Source: an uncultured Bacteroidia bacterium
Lineage (GTDB): Bacteria; Bacteroidota; Bacteroidia; Bacteroidales; ML635J-15
DNA: 64,000 nucleotides
Reading direction: 5' to 3'
Assembly (NCBI GenBank): GCA_902791865.1
Contig: CADAXK010000004.1
Coordinates: 1-64,000, forward strand
Shown here: positions 34,732 to 42,534 of the stretch, piece by piece
Layout: each line of letters starts with the position of its first letter
Numbering within the stretch: the stretch's first letter is position 1
Position numbers and translations under genes: made by a program
The notes under the pieces: model-generated
Databases searched by the model: none
Told to the model about the DNA's origin: nothing
Seen by the model: only the letters and a program-made list of their open reading frames with translations

Positions 34732-35862
34732 ATGAAATTCAGATTTTTAACATTAGCAGTAATCGCCCTTGCCTTAGTTTCGTGCAAAGAGCAGAAACCG
34801 AAAATTGAAACCGCAGCTGACGAGTCAATCGTCTATTTCTGCAAGGACATTACCCCCGAAAACATTCTTAAGCTATACGAAGCACTAGGCGTGAAGCAGG
34901 AAGGCAAAATCGGTCTTAAAGTACATTTCGGAGAAGAAGGCAACCAGAACTTCCTGAACCCCGAACTGTTGAGACCGTTGGTTGAAAAGGTCAACCCGAC
35001 TTTTGTGGAAACCAATGTATTATATGTCGGCAAGCGTCGCTACACCGACTCGCACATCGCACTGGCAAAGGAACACGGATTTACCTTCGCTCCCATCGAC
35101 ATACTTGACGACGAGGGCGAAACCGAGATTCCGGCCGAAGGTCTGAAGCACTACACAAAAATCAAGACTGGTAGCCACTTCAACGACTACGACAACTACA
35201 TCATCTACTCGCACTTCAAAGGTCACGGTTCAGCAGGTTTTGGTGGAGCAATAAAGAACGTATCTATGGGACTTGCATCTCCTGGCGGAAAGATGGCAAT
35301 GCACGCCACAAACTTCCCGACAACTGCCGACCCAGAGGCTTGTGTAAACTGCCAACGCTGTGTTAGCCAATGTCCTGCACAGGCAATAACAATTACAGAA
35401 AATGGTCCCGTAATCGACACTACAAAATGCATAGGTTGCGCAAAATGCATTGCCGAATGCCCACTTAAGATTTTCAAGCCTGACTGGAGAGAAATCGAAG
35501 AAAACGTATTCCTTGAGCGACTTGTTGAATATGCAAAGGTTCTCAGCGAAGCAAAACCAATGGTTTACATCAACGTAATGGACAACATATCAAAGACTTG
35601 TGACTGCTCAGCAAAGGCACCTGCCCCATTTATGGAAAAAGTTGGCGCTGTGGCTTCTACCGACATCGTTGCAATAGAAATGGCATGCCACCAGCTTACC
35701 GCAGCAAAATACGGCAGCGACGATGCTTTCAAGGATGTAAACGGTATCAGCGGTTACGGACAAGTTCAGTACGCTCATCAGCTTGGCATGGGTAATATAA
35801 AGTATGTGCTTGTTGATGTGATTACCGGCGAACGCATTAGCATCGAAGATGCGATAAAATAA
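34732..35862 (+). CDS. DUF362 lipoprotein with two [4Fe-4S] motifs
   Basis: 376 residues. A lipoprotein signal ends in ALVSC (Cys18). A DUF362 domain (VKQEGKIGLKVHFGEEGNQN; NVLYVGKRRY) is followed by a bacterial-type ferredoxin insert: CVNCQRCVSQCP and CIGCAKCIAECP (about 204-243), then the rest of DUF362 (MDNISKTCDC). If the lipobox is used, the iron-sulfur domain lies outside the cytoplasm, which would be unusual for a Sec-exported holoprotein. Coupled to a membrane redox protein 4 bp upstream. Substrate unknown. Confidence 0.85.
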   Translation: MKFRFLTLAVIALALVSCKEQKPKIETAADESIVYFCKDITPENILKLYEALGVKQEGKIGLKVHFGEEGNQNFLNPELLRPLVEKVNPTFVETNVLYVGKRRYTDSHIALAKEHGFTFAPIDILDDEGETEIPAEGLKHYTKIKTGSHFNDYDNYIIYSHFKGHGSAGFGGAIKNVSMGLASPGGKMAMHATNFPTTADPEACVNCQRCVSQCPAQAITITENGPVIDTTKCIGCAKCIAECPLKIFKPDWREIEENVFLERLVEYAKVLSEAKPMVYINVMDNISKTCDCSAKAPAPFMEKVGAVASTDIVAIEMACHQLTAAKYGSDDAFKDVNGISGYGQVQYAHQLGMGNIKYVLVDVITGERISIEDAIK

Positions 35863-35900
35863 TTCGAAGATTTGATGATTCGAAGATTCGATAATTTCAC

Positions 35901-35932
35901 AAAAAATCACGGTGGTTGCCGTGATTTTTTTT
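35901..35932. terminator. Bidirectional terminator between DUF362 gene and xerD
   Basis: AAAAAATCACGG-(6 nt)-CCGTGATTTTTTTT between two convergent genes. TTCGAAGATTTGATGATTCG-type repeat words precede it at 35863-35896. Confidence 0.9.
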
Positions 35933-35938
35933 ATGTCA

Positions 35939-36841
35939 CTAGCTTCTTGGGTGATGCATAAGAATCTCCTCTAGCAAGGTCTGCTTATTTATGTGCGTAT
36001 AAATTTCCGTTGTTGTAATTGACTCGTGTCCAAGCATTTCCTGAACTACTCTCAAATCGGCGCCACGCTCAACAAGATGTGTTGCAAACGAATGTCGGAA
36101 TGTATGTGGAGAAACATTCTTTTCTATTCCAGCTTCTTTGCATGTCTGCTTTATGATGGTGAAAATCATTGCACGGGTAAGTTTCTTGCCGTTGCGGTTG
36201 AGGAAAAGGATGTCGCCACTGCCCTTCTGCGGCTCGATGTGATTGCGGAACGACTTCATATAGTTGTCAATTTCCTGCATTGCCTTGTGACCAATAGGCA
36301 CAAGCCGTTGCTTGTCGCCCTTACCTACCACGCGAATATATTCTTCTGAGAAAAACAAATCGGACAAGCGCAATCCAACAAGTTCAGACACACGCAAACC
36401 GCATCCGTACAGCACTTCGATTATCGCACGATTGCGATGTCCAAGTTCGGTGCTGACATCTATTGCACCAATTATCGCTTCAATCTCCTCTACAGTAAGC
36501 ACAGTAGGCAAATGACGGGCAAGTTTCGGTGTTTCAATAAGTTCGGTCGGATCATCATCAATCTGGTCATCGACAAGCAGAAACTTATATAGCGACTTTA
36601 TTGCCGAAATTGCGTGCGACTGAGATGTTGCGGCAATGTCCTGCGATGCAATGTGACGTATGTATTCGCGAAGCATATCGGTATCAACATCAGCGAAACC
36701 GCCAGAGAAGCCGATTTGAGTAAGATACAAGTCCAACTTATGCAATTCCTGCATATATGAAATGTGCGTATTCTCCGAAAGGGACCGCTCCAACTTTATG
36801 TAGAACTCGTATTCCTTAAGTGTTGTTTCGCGCGACTTCAT
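35939..36841 (-). CDS. xerD: Tyrosine recombinase XerD
   Basis: 300 residues. An N-terminal SAM-like core-binding domain is followed by the catalytic domain with the R-K-H-R-H-Y set: GCGLRVSELVGLRLSDL (Arg), VGKGDKQRLVP (Lys), SPHTFRHSFATHL (His, Arg), MLGHESITTTEIYTH (His and nucleophile Tyr). It is of housekeeping size and resolves chromosome dimers with XerC at dif. The gene follows hsdR by only 11 bp; aroQ, often its divergent neighbour in Bacteroides-type genomes, is 13 kb away across the restriction island. Confidence 0.93.
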   Translation of the reverse strand: MKSRETTLKEYEFYIKLERSLSENTHISYMQELHKLDLYLTQIGFSGGFADVDTDMLREYIRHIASQDIAATSQSHAISAIKSLYKFLLVDDQIDDDPTELIETPKLARHLPTVLTVEEIEAIIGAIDVSTELGHRNRAIIEVLYGCGLRVSELVGLRLSDLFFSEEYIRVVGKGDKQRLVPIGHKAMQEIDNYMKSFRNHIEPQKGSGDILFLNRNGKKLTRAMIFTIIKQTCKEAGIEKNVSPHTFRHSFATHLVERGADLRVVQEMLGHESITTTEIYTHINKQTLLEEILMHHPRS

Positions 36842-36852
36842 TATTGTTACTA

Positions 36853-39800
36853 TTATGCTACAGGATTAACAACCTTGTGAATATTGTTTATGTATTTTGC
36901 AAGCTGGTCCATGTAGTCGTTAAAAATATCAAGTCTTTCTTCAAATGGCGATTCATTTACAACAACATCCGTTGTAATATCACCATTTGCACATACATAA
37001 CTAACAATTGTCGTCAAGAACTCTTCTTGTTCTGAATTTAGCTCTGCACCAGAAATAAAATCGCTGAACCTCTTCATTGCCAGTTTCCTATCTATGCCGA
37101 TTATAGAGCGAATGAAAATAGCGACATTACCTCCGCAAGGCAAACCCAATGTGCAGTTGTTATATTCATCTTTACTTCCCAATTCTGTCCACAATATCCG
37201 TTCAAGTTCGTCTATATCGGCAGAAGTCAGTTGCTCCAAATTGTATATTTTGTCAATAACTGGCAAATGTCTGTTGTTTGCAAGGTAATCGATTATGCGT
37301 TGCTTGTAACTTTGCTTTGGAGTTATGCCTTCTATTTCTCCACCTAAAGTAATAACATCATCAATATCAACAACAAACCATTTATCTTTATCACCAACAA
37401 GAAACTGCATCAAATCTCGCAGGTCGTTTCTTACTTTCTCAAGCCATTGAAGATTCATATTTTCCCATGCAATCTTTGAAAGTACCTCGTCAATAGTACC
37501 CATTTTTGCTTGTATCTGTGGAATTGTTGCCTTTTTCTTCAACTTCTCCGCTATGACTTGTACCCGTTGTATGCACCTTGTGGGATTCACATTGCTGTTT
37601 ACAAATCCCAATTCAATCGTCAGGGCAATAGCATCAAATTTTTTGGCGTTCTCGTCTTTTGTGTCCTTTTTCAGTAATGGTGCAATGTCGCTCTTTAATG
37701 ACAGGGTATCCAACTCCGATATGTAAGTCCATGCGTTTTCGTCCTTGAAGTGACTTACCGCTTCCCATTTTGCCCTGACTGATATATGGTTGTCGGAAAG
37801 AAGTGCCACCTGCGCCTTCATTATGGACTTTATTTCATCGTGCAACCCCTTGCAATACGAATCTTCTTGATATTGTTGGTGTTGCAAATAGAAAGCAATG
37901 TCGGCTCTCAATCTGAATATTTTTTCTGTAAGCGACTGCGACAAAGAAACTGGCGGGTCTTTGTAACCTTGACCAAAAAATTCAAAGTTCTTGCACCAAT
38001 CGAAAATATAGAAACATTCTTTGTCCTTGCCTGGCCCGAATATGTCAGGATACAGCCTTGTGCCTCGACCAATCATCTGTGTAAACTTAATCTTGCTTCT
38101 GACAACCTTGAAGAATACAAGATTCAGAATGTCAGGAATATCTATTCCTGTATCGAGCATATCAACCGACACAGCAATCTGCGGGTCACAGTCCCTTTTC
38201 TCAAAGTCATCGATAATACTTTGCGCGTATGTTACATAATTATCTATCAAGACACAGAATTTTGAGCCATATTCGGGATATAATTCATTGAACCTCTGTG
38301 TTATTAATTCTGCGTGACGATGGTTGTATGCGAAAATTATTGTCTTTCCAATTCTTTCACCACTTTGCACTTTTAGTCCGTTTTCCATAAGGTCTTGCAG
38401 GACGGCATCTATCGTGTCTTTATTGAATATATAACTGAAAATTTCGCTACTATCGATGTCCCTGTGACCGTATTCAGGTGGATTTTCGGCAACTAACTGC
38501 GAATTGTTTTCTTCGATAACAGGAATACGCCTCATTTTTCTACCGATTGGCAAATCGAGTGCCCTTCTTGCCTCCTCGTATTCCCATACGGCTTCAAGTT
38601 GTTTCTTTTCATCGTCAGAAAGTTTGTCGTACTTGATACCTTCCTGCATGATTAGCGAACCCCTGCTGAACACATGATAATCAACAAGAAAGCCATCTCT
38701 TACTGCTTCGTCGTGCTCATAGGCATAATTTGGTATCCCCTGCTCCATTTCAAAAATCTCGTAAGTGCTTCTCTCTATTTCGTCCCTTGGCGTTGCAGTA
38801 AGTCCGATAAGCAGGGAATCGAAATAGTTGAAGATTGCTCCGTATTTGCCAAAAATGGAACGGTGCGCCTCGTCTATTATAATAAGGTCGAACCTACCGA
38901 GAGAAAATGGTTTTTCGTCTGTGTCAATGAAATTAATCATCGTCTGATAGGTAGAGAATGTTATTCTTGCGTTGTAATCCTTAACTTCTTTTTTTTCCGT
39001 ATTGTCGCTCAGAATGCAGGTAGTAGCACTTGGCAATAATTTTACAAAATTCCTGTGTGCCTGTGTTACAAGACTTGTTCTGTCGGCAAGGAAAAGAGTA
39101 TTCTTCACCCATCCATTGCGTTGCAAGACATCGACCAATGATATTGAAACCCTTGTCTTTCCCGTTCCGGTTGCCATAACAAGCAAACCTTTGCGATGCA
39201 TCTTGTTGAAATGCTCGCAAATTGCTTTGATTGCCGTCTTTTGATAGTGTCTGTTGGTTATGGAATCGTTTATGGTCAAGTCTGTTATATCGTGTCTGCC
39301 TCTTTTCTGAATCAGAAAATCCAAATCTTTCTCGGTATGGAAACTATACAGTCGTCTCGGCGGATAGCCAAGTCCATCAATTATGTATGTCTCAAAGCCA
39401 TTCGTATAGTAGATTACAGGCATTACACCATACCTTTTTTCAAGACATTCGGCATAAAGTTCAGCCTGATGCTTACCATTTATCGGTGATACAGATGTTC
39501 GTTTTGCCTCGATTACGGCAAGCGGTTTACCATCGCCACCAAACAGCACATAATCCGCATAGCCGACATTGTGGGCATTTGGCATTCCCTGTAGTTCCAC
39601 CTCAATACAGGCCTTGCTCGGTTGTATTGCACCTTCAGTTGCAAGCACCTGCCATCCTGCTTCGCGAAGCATAAGGTCAATATACATTTTCCTAGTCTCT
39701 GCTTCGCTTATGTCGCACTTGATTGCAGAAACAGGACTTTTGCTGTTAACGGCTTCCTTGTCGGCAATGGAAACAAGTTTATCGGTGACTATTGTGTCGG

Positions 39801-40251
39801 TGGTTACTGGCGTTAGTGGGAACGATTCTGCCTTCTTGGGGACTAGTGTCCTGTCGAAAGGCTTTACTTCATCAACGACTTTCAACTTGAGCAGAATAGC
39901 ACCGACTACATTATATAGGTTCAACAGGCAGAAAAACGATTCCTTTTTGCTGACATTTCCTGAATGCGCTCCATTGTTTCCCACTTTGCGCACATAATGA
40001 ACAGCCATCATTATCCGTTCATCGCTGATAAATTCCTTGAACGGTTCTCCATCAACAAGCTCGTACAACGAAGTCCTTTCCGAAATCGCTATGCCCTTTA
40101 GGTTGTATATTGTTTTCGTCAGGTATTCCAATGCTTTTCTGGCATTTACAGCACTGAAATCGGGATTGGATTGCTGATTTTCCTCTGCAACTGAACAAAA
40201 CCTATAAAGTTCCGTTATACCTATATTTATTAAGTAGTCAAAGTTTCGCAT
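36853..40251 (-). CDS. hsdR: Type I restriction enzyme, R subunit
   Basis: 1132 residues. An N-terminal DUF4145 region (NARKALEYLTKTIYNLKG) is followed by a PD-ExK nuclease core (DYVLFGGDGKPLAVIEAKRT), then an SF2 translocase: MATGTGKTRVSISLV (Walker A), LIIIDEAHRSIFG (DEAH), LIGLTATPRDEIERSTYEIF (motif III) and QMIGRGTRLYPDIFG (motif VI). The C-terminus resembles the EcoEI_R_C region. All motifs look intact, so the enzyme should be active. It is the last island gene, 12 bp after the TOPRIM-like gene and far from hsdM/hsdS. Confidence 0.96.
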   Translation of the reverse strand: MRNFDYLINIGITELYRFCSVAEENQQSNPDFSAVNARKALEYLTKTIYNLKGIAISERTSLYELVDGEPFKEFISDERIMMAVHYVRKVGNNGAHSGNVSKKESFFCLLNLYNVVGAILLKLKVVDEVKPFDRTLVPKKAESFPLTPVTTDTIVTDKLVSIADKEAVNSKSPVSAIKCDISEAETRKMYIDLMLREAGWQVLATEGAIQPSKACIEVELQGMPNAHNVGYADYVLFGGDGKPLAVIEAKRTSVSPINGKHQAELYAECLEKRYGVMPVIYYTNGFETYIIDGLGYPPRRLYSFHTEKDLDFLIQKRGRHDITDLTINDSITNRHYQKTAIKAICEHFNKMHRKGLLVMATGTGKTRVSISLVDVLQRNGWVKNTLFLADRTSLVTQAHRNFVKLLPSATTCILSDNTEKKEVKDYNARITFSTYQTMINFIDTDEKPFSLGRFDLIIIDEAHRSIFGKYGAIFNYFDSLLIGLTATPRDEIERSTYEIFEMEQGIPNYAYEHDEAVRDGFLVDYHVFSRGSLIMQEGIKYDKLSDDEKKQLEAVWEYEEARRALDLPIGRKMRRIPVIEENNSQLVAENPPEYGHRDIDSSEIFSYIFNKDTIDAVLQDLMENGLKVQSGERIGKTIIFAYNHRHAELITQRFNELYPEYGSKFCVLIDNYVTYAQSIIDDFEKRDCDPQIAVSVDMLDTGIDIPDILNLVFFKVVRSKIKFTQMIGRGTRLYPDIFGPGKDKECFYIFDWCKNFEFFGQGYKDPPVSLSQSLTEKIFRLRADIAFYLQHQQYQEDSYCKGLHDEIKSIMKAQVALLSDNHISVRAKWEAVSHFKDENAWTYISELDTLSLKSDIAPLLKKDTKDENAKKFDAIALTIELGFVNSNVNPTRCIQRVQVIAEKLKKKATIPQIQAKMGTIDEVLSKIAWENMNLQWLEKVRNDLRDLMQFLVGDKDKWFVVDIDDVITLGGEIEGITPKQSYKQRIIDYLANNRHLPVIDKIYNLEQLTSADIDELERILWTELGSKDEYNNCTLGLPCGGNVAIFIRSIIGIDRKLAMKRFSDFISGAELNSEQEEFLTTIVSYVCANGDITTDVVVNESPFEERLDIFNDYMDQLAKYINNIHKVVNPVA

Positions 40252-40263
40252 GGCTTACTACTT

Positions 40264-40956
40264 TTACCTAAAATTCGCTTTCACAAACTCGTACCAACTG
40301 CCAAATGTTCCAATATGACCAGTTTCTTCAAAACGCTTAATCAACTGCTGCAAATACACTTGCTGCTGAACATCCTTCGTGTTCCTTTTTGAATAAGTCA
40401 TATTTCGTTCCTCCAGCATCCTTTTCAGATATTGGAAATGAAATCTTGCGGTTGTCGAAAACTTATTAGGGTCAATATTACCCATGTTCTCAGGATTGTC
40501 AGAACCGACATTGTAGAATTTTATATATTTCGTGTACTCTGGATCTTGCGGATTTACCTTGAATACATTTTGATTTCCTAAGAACCATGTTTCCATACAA
40601 ACCTTCTGTTCAAATACAACTAGTTCTGCATTTTGCAACGCTACACCGCTTCTTTGCAATTCTAATTCTATTTGTTGCAAAATATATTCTCTTGTTTCCT
40701 CCTCCGTATCAAGACATACCAATAGATAATCATATTTAACGCTTCCTTTGCTATTAATGGAATTAATATCCTCGACAGCATTTCTCACATGATTGTATAT
40801 CGACGGAATTCCTCCTGCACTGAAAATATAATAGTTGTTATCGCAAACATCCCAGGCATTCTCTACACGTGAATAGTTTTGTGCCAGTATTGAAAGCCAG
40901 GCAGGATACACCGACATTTCCGTTTTGTCGCCTTCAACAACAATATAGAAATTCAT
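40264..40956 (-). CDS. TOPRIM-like protein, RloB/DUF4276-like partner of an ATPase
   Basis: 230 residues. The N-terminus FYIVVEGDKTEM (Glu8) and the later DYLLVCLDTEEETRE (Asp83, Glu85) follow the TOPRIM pattern of Glu and then Asp-x-Asp, here with Glu in the last place. ELVVFEQKVCMETWFLGN follows, where DUF4276/RloB-type proteins have a conserved E-x-W. This class is usually paired with an AAA ATPase in defence modules (OLD, PARIS, RloAB). It lies 8 bp after the ATPase gene and 12 bp before hsdR. Nuclease activity is inferred. Family assignment within the TOPRIM group is uncertain. Confidence 0.7.
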   Translation of the reverse strand: MNFYIVVEGDKTEMSVYPAWLSILAQNYSRVENAWDVCDNNYYIFSAGGIPSIYNHVRNAVEDINSINSKGSVKYDYLLVCLDTEEETREYILQQIELELQRSGVALQNAELVVFEQKVCMETWFLGNQNVFKVNPQDPEYTKYIKFYNVGSDNPENMGNIDPNKFSTTARFHFQYLKRMLEERNMTYSKRNTKDVQQQVYLQQLIKRFEETGHIGTFGSWYEFVKANFR

Positions 40957-40964
40957 AACGCAAA

Positions 40965-42095
40965 TCAGTTCCGGTTAATACCTGTTTTGTACTCAGGGGT
41001 TTGCAGAAGCTGCATAAAAGCCTCGTGCTTTGAATGTTCTCCAATACGAAGTTCTTCTGCCGTATGTACCTGCACATCGCATCCGTTTCGAGTAAGAATC
41101 TTCCAGTCCTTTACAGGAATAGTATTGATAATATATGGGTGGTGACTTGTCATAATTACCTGAATGTCTGCATCTGGCTCCATAATAAGGTCTGCAAGTT
41201 CGTTGATACAATTTACTCCCAATCCATTCTCGAACTCGTCTATCATAATAACATCGCCTTTGTTTGCAGAGACTAATGTTATGATTTGTTTCAAAGTCCG
41301 CATCATTCCTGACGAAATATTCGGCTGCTCAATCCAATGAGGTACTCCTTTTTCCTTTATTTTAATTATTGCCATCTTTAAATCACCATAACTTTTAGAA
41401 ATAGTAAAATCTATCTCTTCCACAGAAGGGAAAATCTCTTGAAATTTATGGCATATAATATCAAATTCTTCCGACTTGTTTTTATAATACAAAAAGAATT
41501 TATCAAGAGGTGGCAAATATTCGTTTAGCATAATAAATAATTTATCGCTTTCATATTTATCACTAAATACAACCGCTACTGTTGCTCCATTCTTATTCTC
41601 TGTTATATCTAACGAATAACACTGCCTAAAGCCATAATGGATAGGGTCGATTAATGATTCTTCTTTCAACAGTTCTACAACACTTTGCGTCTTATCCAAT
41701 TTTACGACTTCATTGCCATTGTATATTATTTTATCGGAAGTGCGATTTACAATAACCGATTCTTTGTCGCCTATTATTTCTTTTACGACTTCAGTTTCTA
41801 TAGAAAATTTATTATTCTCCTTATCAAGCAGTTGAACCCTATAAACATCGGAACTCACTTCAAAAGCACCTTCCCAAACATAAGCATGCCCATTCTGTTC
41901 AAACTCGACTTTCCATTCCAAACCATTGAACGAATCACCATCTGCAATGCGAACCAAAGTCTTGATTACATTTAAAATCTTGGTTTTTCCAACCCCAGAA
42001 GCACCAACCAGTAGTGTTAGCATAGGATTGAACTGAATGTTTTCTACATTCCAGCCAGTTATCTTGTTTCGTGCACTTATCGACTTGAATTTCAT
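40965..42095 (-). CDS. AAA_15/AAA_21-type ATPase, RloA/OLD-like
   Basis: 376 residues. ABC-like ATPase motifs: LLVGASGVGKTKIL (Walker A, residues 28-41), NISSGMMRTLKQI (signature-like), GDVIMIDEFENGLG (Walker B) and VIMTSHHPYIINTIP (switch His). The insert between them (about 60-260) is mixed strand and helix without a coiled coil, which separates it from SMC/Rad50. Similar ATPases pair with TOPRIM effectors in OLD and PARIS systems and occur in hsd loci as RloA. It has its own promoter (42118-42125) and leads the ATPase-TOPRIM-hsdR unit. Confidence 0.85.
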   Translation of the reverse strand: MKFKSISARNKITGWNVENIQFNPMLTLLVGASGVGKTKILNVIKTLVRIADGDSFNGLEWKVEFEQNGHAYVWEGAFEVSSDVYRVQLLDKENNKFSIETEVVKEIIGDKESVIVNRTSDKIIYNGNEVVKLDKTQSVVELLKEESLIDPIHYGFRQCYSLDITENKNGATVAVVFSDKYESDKLFIMLNEYLPPLDKFFLYYKNKSEEFDIICHKFQEIFPSVEEIDFTISKSYGDLKMAIIKIKEKGVPHWIEQPNISSGMMRTLKQIITLVSANKGDVIMIDEFENGLGVNCINELADLIMEPDADIQVIMTSHHPYIINTIPVKDWKILTRNGCDVQVHTAEELRIGEHSKHEAFMQLLQTPEYKTGINRN

Positions 42096-42117
42096 GTTTT
42101 CAATTATTTATTGACTG

Positions 42118-42125
42118 CAAAAATA
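42118..42125 (-). promoter_or_regulatory. Internal island promoter, ATPase-TOPRIM-hsdR unit
   Basis: TATTTTTG on the minus strand, 22 bp before the ATPase ATG. CAAA (TTTG on the minus strand) at 42150-42153 gives a long 24-bp spacing. Confidence 0.5.
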
Positions 42126-42163
42126 ATATTTTATTTAATAAATCATCTCCAAAATCCTCTTCA

Positions 42164-42184
42164 GCGCAAGCATTGCGCCGCTAC
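42164..42184 (-). repeat. REP-like element with GTAG foot inside the island
   Basis: On the minus strand GTAG (42184-42181) is followed by CGGCGCAATGCTTGCGC, a perfect GCGCAA-TGC-TTGCGC hairpin. It shares TGTAGCGGCGCAATG with the element at 15606. It sits between two transcription units of the island that also encodes a RAYT. Confidence 0.6.
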
Positions 42185-42219
42185 ACCTCTAACCTCATAA
42201 CTCATCCCCTCCTTACTTC

Positions 42220-42534
42220 CTACCTCCCATTTTGAACAATTACCCAGCGTCCAGCACTTGTATTACCTTCTCGAATTAATACACCCATCTTTTGCAGTAG
42301 AACCAAATCTCGTCTGACTGTCCTTATTGCTACTGACAAAACTGGTGACATTTCGCTTGCAGACATATGGGGATTTCCTTTTATCAGTTCACATATTTTC
42401 TTTTGTCTATCAATAAGTTGTACTGGTGACAAACTGGTGACATCACTGGTGACATCACTTGCGACATTACTTACGACATCACTTACGACATAAATGCTGA
42501 TACCACAATCAACTATATTTCTACAATTTGTCAT
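42220..42534 (-). CDS. Winged-helix protein with SDVT tandem repeats
   Basis: About 104 residues from ATG 42534, which overlaps the preceding stop as ATGA; this coupling decides the start. After a short N-terminus come 12-bp repeats (42433-42492) coding SDVV-SNVA-SDVT-SDVT. The winged helix follows: QKKICELIKGNPHMSASEMS and TVRRDLVLLQKMGVLIREGN, ending in G-R-W-V-I-V. The same layout forms the C-terminus of the upstream AlbA_2 protein, so this may be a detached duplicate of that tail. Regulatory or accessory role inferred. Confidence 0.65.
   Translation of the reverse strand: MTNCRNIVDCGISIYVVSDVVSNVASDVTSDVTSLSPVQLIDRQKKICELIKGNPHMSASEMSPVLSVAIRTVRRDLVLLQKMGVLIREGNTSAGRWVIVQNGR
42433..42492. 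repeat. Five 12-bp tandem repeats in the winged-helix gene
   Basis: Units ACTGGTGACATC (twice), ACTTGCGACATT, ACTTACGACATC and ACTTACGACATA. The length is a multiple of three, so copy changes would alter the linker length and keep the frame. Confidence 0.9.

Noticed and set aside
35939..36841. XerD as an hsdS-shuffling invertase of the restriction locus
   Set aside because: No second hsdS, no inverted hsdS fragments and no obvious recombination repeats are present; the protein looks like housekeeping XerD.
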